Assembly (NCBI GenBank): GCA_030068145.1
Contig: JAPJBO010001123.1
Coordinates: 1 to 64,000 of the forward strand
Direction: 5' to 3'
Origin: Diplonema papillatum
Taxonomy: Eukaryota > Euglenozoa > Diplonemea > Diplonemida > Diplonemidae
DNA length: 64,000 nt
A program made the position numbers and the translations under genes. The notes under the pieces are model-generated. The model had not been told where the DNA came from and searched no databases. It saw only the letters and a list, made by a program, of their open reading frames with translations. Position 1 is the stretch's first letter, and every line of letters begins with the position of its first letter. Shown one piece after another: positions 1 to 10,818 of the stretch.

Positions 1-25
1 AGCAGCGAGCCCGGAGGCCCTCTTA

Positions 26-1357
26 ATGTGCCCTTCACCGTCGTGGAGGAAAAGGAGGGCAAGCTGCGTCAACGGTTCATCCTATGACGCAAATGCGACG
101 GTTGAGACAGACGGGTACCAAGCCCACGTCCCGCTCTGCCACGTGTCGGAGTATCTCCACGCGGTCGACCGGGAGTGTGGCTCCACGCGGGACTTTCGGT
201 GCGGCTTTTACGGCATCGAGATCCCGCCATCTTCACGAGCATTGTTCTCGTTTCAGGACAGTGCGGGCCGCTGGTGGCAGTTGACAAGGCTGCCGATGGG
301 TCATTCTTGTGCTCCGGAACTGATGCACACTTTGGCCTCGACGGCGGCTGGACACCCGGATTACGTCGTCAGCGAGCACGCGGCGCCTTCGGAGGTGTTA
401 GTCCACATCTGGGTGGACAACATCAGGTACGCGGGGCCACGCGACCAGGTGTTGGCGGCGACTACGGACTTGGACGCCCTGGCGACGCAAGCCCACATTA
501 CGTGGAAGGCCGCGGACACGATGACAGCGGCAAAGCGCTACGAGTTCATCGGCGTCGATTGGCATCACGCCGACCGGACGGTCGGTGTCTCTGGGAAGAT
601 GAGGTCACGCTTGCGGCGTGCCGAGCAGGGTGTCGAGGCTGGTTCGATGTCCGCCGCTGAGTTAGAGTCCCTAGCTGGCCGTCTCCTGCACGCATCGGCA
701 ATAGCAGGCGTGTTCGTAGGCGAGTTTTATTTCGTCTTGAAGTTCTTTCGGCGGCTGACGAATGCCCTCAACCGCGGCGAGAGAGGTGCTGACGAGATGG
801 TAGCGTTGTCCGACGGCATTCGACGGTCTCTCCTGGTTTGGCTTCGGCGGGTCGTGCGCCAGCGTACCGTGCCGGTAGCCGCACGAACTCCGGAGTTGGC
901 AGTGTTTGTGGACGCCAGTTTGGACGGATGGGGAGGAGTGCTCGTTGATGTAGGCACAAACAACATGGTGGTTGTCGGTGCTCGCTGGAACAGGGCGGAA
1001 AAGCGCCTGCACATCAACGAGCTCGAAGCTCTGGCGTTCGAGAGGTCCGTGAAGGCGATCCCGCCGACGTACCGCGGTTCCACGGTGACGGTGATCGTGG
1101 ACAATACGTCCGTGAAGGGAGTGGCTCGAAAGGGCGCGTGTCTGCGGTCGCAGACACTGAACGATGCGATAGTGAATGCTTTGTTGTGTTTGCAGCGGCT
1201 CCAAGTTGCGTTAGGAGTGCGCTGGGTGAAGAGCGCCGGCAATCCCGCTGATCTGCCATCGCGGGTGCCGGTTGAGTCGCTCACCAAGAAGAACATCTCG
1301 GACATGTCACTGGCGGTCCGGGACTTCCTTACTGGCGATATGGGTCTGGTGGAGTGA
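26..1357 (+). pseudogene. Reverse transcriptase/RNase H region of YR retroelement copy A (fossil)
   Basis: This is a fossil coding region matching the RT ORF at 7710-9254. The RNase H part is recognisable by the VFVDASLDGWGGVLVD segment, the INELEALA segment and the later VDNTS segment. This arrangement is known from YR retroelements, where RNase H follows RT in one polyprotein. The copy is partial because the window starts inside it. Confidence 0.8.
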
Positions 1358-1895
1358 CCTCCTGGGATAGCCTATTCTCTCACACATGGTGGCTATCTCG
1401 GGAGGCTACCCCATCGTACGTTAGACCCTTGTTTTTCCCCCTTTTCTGTATTCCAGTGAAACTTGCAGTAGCAGCATTCTCCTAATGCAGGAGTGAGTAG
1501 CCGACGGAGAATTCTTGCGATTCATCGAGGGAATTCCACAAGGCATTACGAACGAACTTCAGGTTCCTTTGGGCTGGCTGGCGGGGAAAATCTTTTCCTC
1601 CCACCCTCCCTGCTGTTTGTATTCGAGGCCGTGCGGCCCCTGTTACCCTCGCGCGAGGGTTATCACTAGCTTTGTTTCCGCCGCTTTAGTGGCGAGGTCC
1701 GGGAGATTTGGGGTTCCCACCCTCCGTCCCCCCGTGACCTCCTGGGATAGCCTATTCTCTCACACATGGTGGCTATCTCGGGAGGCTACCCCATCGTACG
1801 TTAGACCCTTGTTTTTCCCCCTTTTCTGTATTCCAGTGAAACTTGCAGTAGCAGCATTCTCCTAATGCAGGAGTGAGTAGCCGACGGAGAATTCT
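1355..1895 (+). repeat. Duplicated 161-bp terminal repeat with spacer (copy A)
   Basis: Two direct copies of a 161-bp sequence (1355-1515 and 1735-1895) flank a 219-bp spacer. The block lies directly behind the RT stop codon. A repeat-spacer-repeat block at the 3' end is what the split direct repeats of Ngaro/PAT-type YR retroelements look like (B1-A2-B2). The matching A1 would be at the 5' end of the element, which is not visible in either copy here. Confidence 0.75.
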
Positions 1896-3010
1896 CGTCT
1901 GGCCTGCTCAGCTTCGGCGTCTTGCGGCTGTTGGCCGTCGTGAGCGCCGTCGTTCTCCTGGCGGGCTCCTTCCTGTACTACATCGTCTCCCCGTCTGCCA
2001 GCCCTTTGCAGTCTACTCACACCGTGAGAAGCCTGAGCCGCGACCGTCCGGTCCGACCTCCTGGTGATACAAACTTAGAGCGCTGAACCAAAAAAAGGAA
2101 TAGATACGGTTCCTGTAATAGTACACCAGGTCCCTGCAGCCCAACAGAGGCGCATTAATGCATTACCACTACCGATTTCGTGCTGTCTACTCACACCGTG
2201 AGAAGCCTGAGCCGCGACCGTCCGCTCCGATCTCCTGGTGATAAACTTACTGCGCTGCACCAAAAAGGGAATATATACCTGTTCCTGTATTAGTACACCA
2301 GGTCCCTGCAGCCCAACAGAGGCGCATTAATGCACTACCACTACCGATTTCGTACATCTTCGGTGGGGTGGGAATGGGCAACCCGAAATACGCTAAGCAA
2401 TGGGAATCGGGTTCCTCTGGTCTGCTCAGCTTCGGCGTCCTACGGCTGGTGGCTGTGAGTGCCGTTGTTATCCTGGCGGGTTCCTTCCTGTACTACATCG
2501 TCTCCCCGTCTGCCAGCCCCTTGCAGTCTGCTCACACCGTGAGAAGCCTGAGCCGCGACCGTCCGCTCCGACCTCCTGGTGATACAAACTTACTGCGCTG
2601 CACCAAAAAAAGGAATAGATACGGTTCCTGTAATAGTACACCAGGTCCCTGCAGCCCAACAGAGGCGCATTAATGCATTACCACTACCGATTTCGTGCGG
2701 TCTACTCACACCGTGAGAAGCCTGAGCCGCGACCGTCCGCTCCGACCTCCTGGTGATACAAACTTTCTGCGCTACAAACTGCTGCGCTACAAACTTACCG
2801 CGCCGAATAAAAAGGAATCGATACTGTTCCTGTAATAGTACACCCGGTCCCTGCAGCCCAACAGAGGCATTACTGCACTTCTTCGGTGCCGAAACTGGGG
2901 TGGGATGTGGGCCCGAGTAGCCGTTGGCGGCGAGCCCGAAATACGCTAAGCAATGGGAATCCGGTTCCTCTGGCCTGCTCAGCTTCGGCGTCCTACGGCT
3001 GTGGGAAACT
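1896..3010 (+). repeat. Orphan copies of the thioredoxin-like gene's membrane tail and 174-bp units
   Basis: The segment encoding the transmembrane tail of the thioredoxin-like gene (compare 5270-5466) recurs at about 1896-2085 and 2368-2612, and partially at 2928-3005, without any thioredoxin domain. Between them run 174-bp units that start at the tail codons and continue into the gene's 3' flank (unit starts at 2011, 2185, 2526 and 2700). Short open frames here, such as 2368-2673, are relics and not separate genes. Confidence 0.8.
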
Positions 3011-3611
3011 GTCACCCTCCAGAGGTGACAGTTTAAAACGTCATCCTGGGGGGGTGACGATTAAACACGTCACCCTAGGTACCGACCTATTTCATCGAGC
3101 AAGGGCGAGCGCGACGATCCGAATCGGGCGACGGCATCCAAAAAACCGTCACTGCACAAGGTCAGACCAGAGTCAAACTCACACAACAGGGTCTTCTTTT
3201 CCCGCTGACAGTTTCAAGTCCGTTCCCTTGACTGCTGTTTCGCCAGGAATTGGAGCAGGCGTCTTCTGGCCTCTCGCACTGGCTAGGCTACATGGGGCTT
3301 GTGCTGACCCCTTCCTCCGGTCGGCTCGTGCATCTCCATCTCAAAACAAGGGTTGAAACCAAAGCGGATACTTGCAAACAAACGAAGGGGAAGAACACCG
3401 ACCATGAGGCAAGCTATGATCGCCGCTGGGACGACGTCACGCGGGGGATGGAGGGTGGGAAAAAGAATCGGGAAGGTGTGACTGACATTCTGTGATCCTG
3501 CTGGTTCGGTCTAGTTCAGGAGTGCTACCATTTACCGGGATATTACTAGTCGTCGAAGCCAGCCCCACCCCGAGTTTTTCTGGTGTCGATTCGAGGTGGT
3601 CGTGCTCATCT
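3011..3611. other. Non-coding stretch with small inverted repeat
   Basis: I see no supported gene. An imperfect palindrome around GTCACCCTCCAGAGGTGAC begins near 3010. At 3170-3250 there is a copy of a roughly 70-bp dispersed repeat (others at 3745-3800, 10954-11008, and inverted at 43940-44030). At 3484-3532 there is a segment that recurs at 56790-56842, in front of the 102-bp array. Confidence 0.6.
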
Positions 3612-4225
3612 AGCCATGCGTCTTGCTTCTATTCCCTCAGTAAACTGCAAATTGTAGGCACCAGAACATGAAACGAGGTACAAAGCAAGGGACCAGCGAT
3701 CAACCGTGTCTACACACCCCAAGCTTCTGCGCTTGGCGAAGGTCCGCTGACAGTTTCAAGTCCGTTCCCTTGACTGCTGTTTCGCCAGATAGTAGGCACC
3801 TGAAAACGAAACGAGGTAGAAAACAAGGGGCCAGCGATCAACCGTGTCTACACACCCCCAGCTTCCGCGCTTGGCGAAGGTCCGCTTTCGGTGTCCGTGG
3901 CTTGAAGGATCGAAACAGGGTGCAGGTCGGACCGGTGCGGTGTTGAGCACATCACCATTCCAGGCACTCGTTCGAGACCTTGCAATCCACCCCGCCTTTG
4001 TCCACTCTTCTGCCCGGAGCTGCCTACAGTACACGATGTTTGAAATGCTCCACCAATGCACCAACGTTCGTTTCCTGGCACACCTTCTCGTTCCCGGCAG
4101 TCGCATCAATCAGAGCAGTGATGGTGATCGCACTACTCCCGGGTGTGCCGCCACTTACAGCGTGTTGACGATCGGAGGATGCACCCTGGTGACACCAAAT
4201 GACGGACCCGTCATAGCTCTGTAGT
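3612..4225 (-). repeat. Duplicated segment carrying LINE 3' sequence (copy 1)
   Basis: This segment is nearly identical to 10821-11434. It contains a tandemly repeated unit of about 125 bp (3660-3900). Its right part reads on the minus strand as the region downstream of a LINE RNase H domain; the RNase H part itself is preserved only next to the other copy, at 11436-11555. The stretch 3890-3975 also matches 30966-31072, so it belongs to a dispersed family. Confidence 0.65.
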
Positions 4226-4300
4226 GGCGACAGGCCGACTCAACTATTCCTGCCTGTTTTGTCAAGAGCTGCGAAAGACTCCAGTACTTCGACTTGCAAG

Positions 4301-4480
4301 ATGTCGAATCCCGCCACGCTGCTGCGGAACTGCCCGCTGGCGAACAGCAACGCCGAGCGCGTGGACGCGGCGGAGGTGTTCGATGCCTGCACGGCGGTTG
4401 TCTTGTACCTGACTGCCTCGTGGTGCCCTCGCTGCCGGAAGCCCAGCCCGCAGCTCGCCGAACAAACGCCAGCCTGGCCA
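4301..4480 (+). pseudogene. Truncated paralogue of the thioredoxin-like gene
   Basis: From the ATG at 4301 the frame reads MSNPATLLRNCPLANSNAER and continues to LTASWCPRCRKPSPQLAE. This is clearly homologous to residues 1-53 of the intact gene at 4849, with CPRC in place of CPPC. Homology then stops and the frame runs into unrelated sequence, so the thioredoxin fold and the membrane tail are lost. The 40 bases before the ATG also resemble the sequence before the intact gene, so the promoter-proximal region was duplicated with it. It is most likely non-functional. Confidence 0.8.
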
Positions 4481-4639
4481 ACAGATTCCTCCAGACTCGC
4501 AAAGGGTGGTCCAAGGGAACAGTTGACCAGACCTCGTGAAATCGTGCTGCCCCACGATTGCACCCAACATAACCTACTGAACAGGACCGACGCTCCTCCC
4601 ACCTGTCGCGAGCAGAAGCGAAGCCTAAAAAAACACGCT

Positions 4640-4800
4640 ATTTTTCTTGAAAGTATGCAGGGAATAGTTGACTAGTTTGTGCTTACCAACCCAAAACCAA
4701 AAGCAGGACCGACCCCGTTCGTGAGAAAAAGCGAAAGCATAAAGAAAAAAAAAAAAAAAAAAAACCACCTTCTTTTTTCTATCTGTCTTTGTCGAGAGCC
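4640..4800 (+). repeat. Dispersed repeat of about 160 bp, copy 1
   Basis: This sequence starts near TTCTTGAAAGTATGC, contains CGTTCGTGAGAAAAAGCGAA and ends in the pyrimidine-rich CTATCTGTCTTTGTC. Related copies lie at 15246-15400 and 44344-44510. Here it forms the immediate upstream region of the thioredoxin-like gene. It includes a run of about 20 A at 4743-4763. Its nature is unknown. Confidence 0.6.
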
Positions 4801-4848
4801 GCGTAAGACTCCAGTAGTTGGTCTGCGGGTACTTCGGGTTGCAAAGAA

Positions 4849-5466
4849 ATGTCGAATCCTGTCACGCTGTTGCGGAACTGCCCGCTGGTGAACAGCAAAG
4901 CCGAGCGCGTTGCCGCTGCGGAGGTGTTCGACGACTGCAGGGCGGTTGTCCTGTACCTGACCGCCTCGTGGTGCCCTCCATGCCGGAAGTTCAGCCCGCA
5001 GCTCGCCGCCGCCGTGCGCGGCACGAGCGTCAAAGTGGTCATGCTGTCGGCTGACCGGAGCGAGGACGAGTTCAAGGCGTACCTGGCGCAGTATCCAGAA
5101 TTCTTCGCCGTGCAGTACACGTCCGAAGCGCGCCAGGCGCTGCAACGTATGATGGGCGCATCCATGATGCCGACAGCGCACGTCTACAACGCCGACACCG
5201 GGGCGATAGTAACCACATGGGCCCGGGTAGCCGTGACGACGAACCCGAAATGCGCCAAGCAATGGGAATCAGGCTCGTCTGGCCTGCTCAGCTTCGGCGT
5301 CTTGCGGCTGTTGGCCGTCGTGAGCGCCGTCGTTCTCCTGGCGGGCTCCTTCCTGTACTACATCGTCTCCCCGTCTGCCAGCCCTTTGCAGTCTACTCAC
5401 ACCGTGAGAAGCCTGAGCCGCGACCGTCCGGTCCGACCTCCTGGTGATACAAACTTAGAGCGCTGA
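4849..5466 (+). CDS. Tail-anchored thioredoxin-like (tryparedoxin/nucleoredoxin-type) protein
   Basis: This is a 205-residue thioredoxin-fold protein with a WCPPC active site at residues 41-45 in the context LTASWCPPCRKFSPQLA. That context is typical of the tryparedoxin/nucleoredoxin branch. The cis-proline loop is MMPT at 107-110. A single hydrophobic segment (about 146-172, ending SFLYYIV) is followed by a basic tail of about 33 residues and no signal peptide, which predicts a tail-anchored membrane protein with its redox domain in the cytosol. The start is chosen because the broken paralogue at 4301 begins with the same MSNP. A pyrimidine-rich tract and AG precede the ATG, which could be a splice acceptor for a 5' leader. 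Its terminal codons are the beginning of the 174-bp repeat units downstream. The expected role is thiol-disulphide exchange; the substrate is unknown. It is the only copy here with both domains. Confidence 0.82.
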   Translation: MSNPVTLLRNCPLVNSKAERVAAAEVFDDCRAVVLYLTASWCPPCRKFSPQLAAAVRGTSVKVVMLSADRSEDEFKAYLAQYPEFFAVQYTSEARQALQRMMGASMMPTAHVYNADTGAIVTTWARVAVTTNPKCAKQWESGSSGLLSFGVLRLLAVVSAVVLLAGSFLYYIVSPSASPLQSTHTVRSLSRDRPVRPPGDTNLER

Positions 5467-5910
5467 ACCAAAAAAAGGAATAGATACGGTTCCTGTAATA
5501 GTACACCAGGTCCCTGCAGCCCAACAGAGGCGCATTAATGCATTACCACTACCGATTTCGTGCTGTCTACTCACACCGTGAGAAGCCTGAGCCGCGACCG
5601 TCCGGTCCGACCTCCTGGTGATACAAACTTACTGCGCTGAACCAAAAAAAGGAATAGATACGGTTCCTGTAATAGTACACCAGGTCCCTGCAGCCCAACA
5701 GAGGCGCATTAATGCATTACCACTACCGATTTCGTGCTGTCTACTCACACCGTGAGAAGCCTGAGCCGCGACCGTCCGCTCCGATCTCCTGGTGATAAAC
5801 TTACTGCGCTGCACCAAAAAGGGAATATATACCTGTTCCTGTATTAGTACACCAGGTCCCTGCAGCCCAACAGAGGCGCATTAATGCACTACCACTACCG
5901 ATTTCGTACA
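5391..5910 (+). repeat. 174-bp tandem repeat, three units
   Basis: Units start at 5391, 5565 and 5739, exactly 174 bp apart, and the first lies inside the 3' coding end of the thioredoxin-like gene. Each begins GTCTACTCACACCGTGAGAA and runs through the gene's stop codon region and 3' flank. The same units occur at 2011-2350 and 9908-10430. Amplification therefore began from this gene's 3' end. Confidence 0.85.
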
Positions 5911-5916
5911 TCTTCG

Positions 5917-6056
5917 GTGGGGTGGGAATGGGCAACCCGAAATACGCTAAGCAATGGGAATCGGGTTCCTCTGGTCTGCTCAGCTTCGGCGTCCTACGGC
6001 TGGTGGCTGTGAGTGCCGTTGTTATCCTGGCGGGTTCCTTCCTGTACTACATCGTC
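5917..6056 (+). pseudogene. Orphan membrane-tail copy of the thioredoxin-like gene, fused to a retroelement
   Basis: This encodes the segment NPKYAKQWESGSSGLLSFG through SFLYYIV of the thioredoxin-like gene's tail, but in isolation. At 6057 the homology ends abruptly and retroelement gag-like sequence begins. The equivalent sequence at 2368-2507 continues instead into the normal tail, so 6057 is a breakpoint. Confidence 0.75.
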
Positions 6057-6373
6057 GGCGGCTTCGGGACTGGATCAACGGAGTCGCGCAGGGCGGCGGC
6101 TGGGTGTACAACCCGGAAATTGTGCGCCTGGGGAACGACCTCCTGCAGGAGGTGCGGTTGCACCACTACTGGTGCACGAAGCAGTTGCCGCGCGCGCAGA
6201 TAATGCGTGAGTTGGCGCAGGCATCAGACGACCCGATGGTCAAGGCGGCGGCCAGGGTGGAGGCGTCAATGGCGAAGAAGGGGAAGTGGGACGCTCGTCC
6301 TCGTGGTGGCGGCAAAGGCGGCAAGAAGGGCTTCACCTGGGGCCAGGGAAACGCGAAGCCCGGGGGAAAGTGA
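6057..6373 (+). pseudogene. Gag-like C-terminal region of YR retroelement copy B (fossil)
   Basis: The frame reads about 100 residues ending in a basic glycine-rich tail (KGGKKGFTWGQGNAKPGGK). It aligns with the protein on the minus strand at 18607-19059 through a shared RxGNDLLxxxR core and a similar basic end. This supports common ancestry of the two elements. The N-terminal part is absent. Confidence 0.6.
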
Positions 6374-6433
6374 CTGGCCCTCCCCCGGGGCCTCCGGGAG
6401 TCTGCTCTCCCACTGCCAGTACAAGCCGTCCCC

Positions 6434-7720
6434 GTGCAACAACCAACCCCAACCCCGACCCTGCATACGGCCGCAAACGCGAAAATCAGATTTTCGCTAT
6501 GTCGAGGATCCTCGACCGCGGCCGTCGGGCAGTTGGCATCACGTTTCCCGCAAAAGTTCCCGGCAACCTCAACAATAGGCAAGGAGATATTCGACCTCGT
6601 GGCCAGCAAGGTTGGAGCCCAGGTCTCGCGCAGTGTGTTGGCGAAGCACCGAGAGAGTGCGGTTTCGTCGGAGCAGGCTGTAATCCGCATGCGCCATTTC
6701 GTTGGCCAGACGTGGGCGGATTCGACGGTGCGGGACCGGCAGAATTTGTGGCGCCGCTTCCAGGTATGGGCGGATTCGCAGGGCCTGGCGACGGATCCGG
6801 ATTCGGCAACGAGGTTCGTGATGGCCACAATGGTCGAGCCCCAGGGGATGTTGTCGTACACCCGCCTGCTGTCGGCGGTGTTTGGCCACATTGGGGTGGA
6901 TGCCCGCCCCCTGTTGTCTTTGGCCACGGTCCTCCGTGGGTCGGGGGGCAGTATCCCCCTGGAACAGGCCCCCCCGGTGCCGAGGGAGGTTTTGGTGAAG
7001 TGGGCTTTCCGGCAGGTCCCCCAGGTATGTGCGGCTGTCCTGCTTGCTTGGAAGACGGCATCGCGTTGGGACGACGTTCGTACCCTGCCGCGGGTTTGTT
7101 TCCCGTTGATCACGAGCGTCGAGATCGTGGTCGACTGGAAGGGTTTGCCGAAAGGCCGCAGGAGCAACCCCTTCTGCAGGAGCAAGGTGGTGGCGGTCCG
7201 TGGACCGCTGACACAGGAGATTGCGGCACTGTTGCTGAGCATGGGCAGCTTCAGCCAGTTGTGCCCGTTGTCCACGCAGCAGTTCGGCAGGCTGATGGAC
7301 GCGGACGAGACGATGCGGCCGTATTCCGCTCATTCGATCAAGCGGGGGGCCGTGGAGCACTTGATGGACGCGAAGGCCAACGGGGCCCCCTTCCCGGCGC
7401 ACCTCATCTCGCGCCTGGCGAAACACACCGACGATGCGGACCCGACGGTCACCAACATGACGATCCGGTACACGACAAACCCGGTGGCGTTGGCGCGGGT
7501 ACTGCAGACCGGGGAACGATGTACCTCTGAAGAAGAAGACGCCAGGCGGGGCGCAGCGGCATTTCGCAGCCGACCAGTCGAGTCCCGATCCGGGCTGTTT
7601 CGTACAGCAGCACCAACGCCATTCGATCCTTCGCAGGGGCAAACGGACGCGTCTTCCGAGGACCGAGGAAGAGAAGGCGGCGCCGCTGCACGTCGACTCA
7701 GTCCCGCCAATGAAGGTTGA
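6434..7720 (+). pseudogene. Tyrosine recombinase of YR retroelement copy B (fossil)
   Basis: The ORF carries the YR signature: Arg in TASRWDDVRTL, the HSIKRG box, the downstream His in RLAKHTD and the Tyr in IRYTTNPVA. The recombinase at 17362-18582 (minus) is homologous along most of its length. Its 3' end overlaps the RT ORF by a few bases, a compact arrangement common in these elements. Known role: integration of circular element DNA. Confidence 0.85.
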
Positions 7721-9254
7721 TGTTCTCCGACGTCGGATGAACCCACAGACGCGAGCACGATTTGATGCCACGTGGGCACGAACGTTCTATCCGCAAGTGC
7801 GTGGCGTGACGGGGTCGTCTGAATGTCGCCCGTCTCGGTTCGAGGCTGCGCACGCTCTCGAACTTGAGGAGCACGGCATCGCCCAACGCAGCAGCGAGCC
7901 CGGAGGCCCTCTTAATGTGCCCTTCACCGTCGTGGAGGAAAAGGAGGGCAAGCTGCGTCAACGGTTCATCCTCTGGACGTATGACGCAAATGCGACGGTT
8001 GAGACAGACGGGTACCAAGCCCACGTCCCGCTCTGCCACGTGTCGGAGTATCTCCACGCGGTCGACCGGGAGTGTGGCTCCACGCGGGACTTTCGGTGCG
8101 GCTTTTACGGCATCGAGATCCCGCCATCTTCACGAGCATTGTTCTCGTTTCAGGACAGTGCGGGCCGCTGGTGGCAGTTGACAAGGCTGCCGATGGGTCA
8201 TTCTTGTGCTCCGGAACTGATGCACACTTTGGCCTCGACGGCGGCTGGACACCCGGATTACGTCGTCAGCGAGCACGCGGCGCCTTCGGAGGTGTTAGTC
8301 CACATCTGGGTGGACAACATCAGGTACGCGGGGCCACGCGACCAGGTGTTGGCGGCGACTACGGACTTGGACGCCCTGGCGACGCAAGCCCACATTACGT
8401 GGAAGGCCGCGGACACGATGACAGCGGCAAAGCGCTACGAGTTCATCGGCGTCGATTGGCATCACGCCGACCGGACGGTCGGTGTCTCTGGGAAGATGAG
8501 GTCACGCTTGCGGCGTGCCGAGCAGGGTGTCGAGGCTGGTTCGATGTCCGCCGCTGAGTTAGAGTCCCTAGCTGGCCGTCTCCTGCACGCATCGGCAATA
8601 GCAGGCGTGTTCGTAGGCGAGTTTTATTTCGTCTTGAAGTTCTTTCGGCGGCTGACGAATGCCCTCAACCGCGGCGAGAGAGGTGCTGACGAGATGGTAG
8701 CGTTGTCCGACGGCATTCGACGGTCTCTCCTGGTTTGGCTTCGGCGGGTCGTGCGCCAGCGTACCGTGCCGGTAGCCGCACGAACTCCGGAGTTGGCAGT
8801 GTTTGTGGACGCCAGTTTGGACGGATGGGGAGGAGTGCTCGTTGATGTAGGCACAAACAACATGGTGGTTGTCGGTGCTCGCTGGAACAGGGCGGAAAAG
8901 CGCCTGCACATCAACGAGCTCGAAGCTCTGGCGTTCGAGAGGTCCGTGAAGGCGATCCCGCCGACGTACCGCGGTTCCACGGTGACGGTGATCGTGGACA
9001 ATACGTCCGTGAAGGGAGTGGCTCGAAAGGGCGCGTGTCTGCGGTCGCAGACACTGAACGATGCGATAGTGAATGCTTTGTTGTGTTTGCAGCGGCTCCA
9101 AGTTGCGTTAGGAGTGCGCTGGGTGAAGAGCGCCGGCAATCCCGCTGATCTGCCATCGCGGGTGCCGGTTGAGTCGCTCACCAAGAAGAACATCTCGGAC
9201 ATGTCACTGGCGGTCCGGGACTTCCTTACTGGCGATATGGGTCTGGTGGAGTGA
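7710..9254 (+). pseudogene. RT/RNase H ORF of YR retroelement copy B (fossil)
   Basis: This 514-codon frame contains RT core segments (for example WWQLTRLPMGHSCAPELMHT) followed by RNase H (VFVDASLDGWGGVLVD). The shared part with copy A is virtually identical. It belongs to the element and is not a host gene. Confidence 0.8.
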
Positions 9255-9792
9255 CCTCCTGGGATAGCCTATTCTCTCACACATGGTGGCTATCTCGGGA
9301 GGCTACCCCATCGTACGTTAGACCCTTGTTTTTCCCCCTTTTCTGTATTCCAGTGAAACTTGCAGTAGCAGCATTCTCCTAATGCAGGAGTGAGTAGCCG
9401 ACGGAGAATTCTTGCGATTCATCGAGGGAATTCCACAAGGCATTACGAACGAACTTCAGGTTCCTTTGGGCTGGCTGGCGGGGAAAATCTTTTCCTCCCA
9501 CCCTCCCTGCTGTTTGTATTCGAGGCCGTGCGGCCCCTGTTACCCTCGCGCGAGGGTTATCACTAGCTTTGTTTCCGCCGCTTTAGTGGCGAGGTCCGGG
9601 AGATTTGGGGTTCCCACCCTCCGTCCCCCCGTGACCTCCTGGGATAGCCTATTCTCTCACACATGGTGGCTATCTCGGGAGGCTACCCCATCGTACGTTA
9701 GACCCTTGTTTTTCCCCCTTTTCTGTATTCCAGTGAAACTTGCAGTAGCAGCATTCTCCTAATGCAGGAGTGAGTAGCCGACGGAGAATTCT
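9252..9792 (+). repeat. Duplicated 161-bp terminal repeat with spacer (copy B)
   Basis: Direct repeats at 9252-9412 and 9632-9792 flank a 219-bp spacer, identical in layout to 1355-1895. This is read as the 3' split-direct-repeat block of the YR element. Confidence 0.75.
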
Positions 9793-10818
9793 CGTCTGGC
9801 CTGCTCAGCTTCGGCGTCTTGCGGCTGTTGGCCGTCGTGAGCGCCGTCGTTCTCCTGGCGGGCTCCTTCCTGTACTACATCGTCTCCCCGTCTGCCAGCC
9901 CTTTGCAGTCTACTCACACCGTGAGAAGCCTGAGCCGCGACCGTCCGGTCCGACCTCCTGGTGATACAAACTTAGAGCGCTGAACCAAAAAAAGGAATAG
10001 ATACGGTTCCTGTAATAGTACACCAGGTCCCTGCAGCCCAACAGAGGCGCATTAATGCATTACCACTACCGATTTCGTGCTGTCTACTCACACCGTGAGA
10101 AGCCTGAGCCGCGACCGTCCGCTCCGACCTCCTGGTGATACAAACTTACTGCGCTGAACCAAAAAAAGGAATAGATACGGTTCCTGTAATAGTACACCAG
10201 GTCCCTGCAGCCCAACAGAGGCGCATTAATGCATTACCACTACCGATTTCGTGCTGTCTACTCACACCGTGAGAAGCCTGAGCCGCGACCGTCCGCTCCG
10301 ATCTCCTGGTGATAAACTTACTGCGCTGCACCAAAAAGGGAATATATACCTGTTCCTGTATTAGTACACCAGGTCCCTGCAGCCCAACAGAGGCGCATTA
10401 ATGCACTACCACTACCGATTTCGTACATCTTCGGTGGGGTGGGAATGGGCAACCCGAAATACGCTAAGCAATGGGAATCGGGTTCCTCTGGTCTGCTCAG
10501 CTTCGGCGTCCTACGGCTGGTGGCTGTGAGTGCCGTTGTTATCCTGGCGGGTTCCTTCCTGTACTACATCGTCTCCCCGTCTGCCAGCCCCTTGCAGTCT
10601 GCTCACACCGTGAGAAGCCTGAGCCGCGACCGTCCGCTCCGACCTCCTGGTGATACAAACTTACTGCGCTGCACCAAAAAAAGGAATAGATACGGTTCCT
10701 GTAATAGTACACCAGGTCCCTGCAGCCCAACAGAGGCGCATTAATGCATTACCACTACCGATTTCGTGCGGTCTACTCACACCGTGAGAAGCCTGAGCCG
10801 CGACCGTCCGCTCCGACT
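9793..10818 (+). repeat. Orphan thioredoxin-gene tail copies and 174-bp units (copy B)
   Basis: Tail copies lie at about 9793-9982 and 10439-10683. 174-bp units start at 9908, 10082 and 10256, and another pair begins near 10597 and 10770. The layout repeats 1896-2745 with one additional 174-bp unit. At 10818 it jumps to the sequence found at 3609 in the other copy, so about 860 bp present after 2745 is absent here. Confidence 0.8.

Larger units (their letters stand above)
1..1895 (+). mobile_element. YR (DIRS/Ngaro/VIPER-type) retroelement, copy A, 3' part
   Basis: This fossil is the 3' portion of a tyrosine-recombinase retroelement cut by the window edge. It carries the reverse transcriptase/RNase H region (26-1357) followed by a repeat-spacer-repeat block (1355-1895). 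It is almost identical to 7890-9792, including every overlapping frame across the RT region, so the duplication is very young. The RT ORF ends exactly where the first terminal repeat begins. The copy is incomplete here, and its upstream parts would lie before position 1. Confidence 0.85.
6057..9792 (+). mobile_element. YR retroelement copy B (gag-YR-RT/RNase H)
   Basis: This fossil has recognisable parts in the order gag-like C-terminus (6057-6373), tyrosine recombinase (6434-7720), RT/RNase H (7710-9254) and a duplicated 161-bp repeat block (9252-9792). The 5' end is missing and is joined to thioredoxin-gene tail sequence. The right end also abuts such tail sequence (from 9793). The copy looks young because it is nearly identical to copy A. 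It lacks its 5' terminal region, so it is incomplete. The YR catalytic set places it in the DIRS/Ngaro/VIPER group. Confidence 0.85.
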
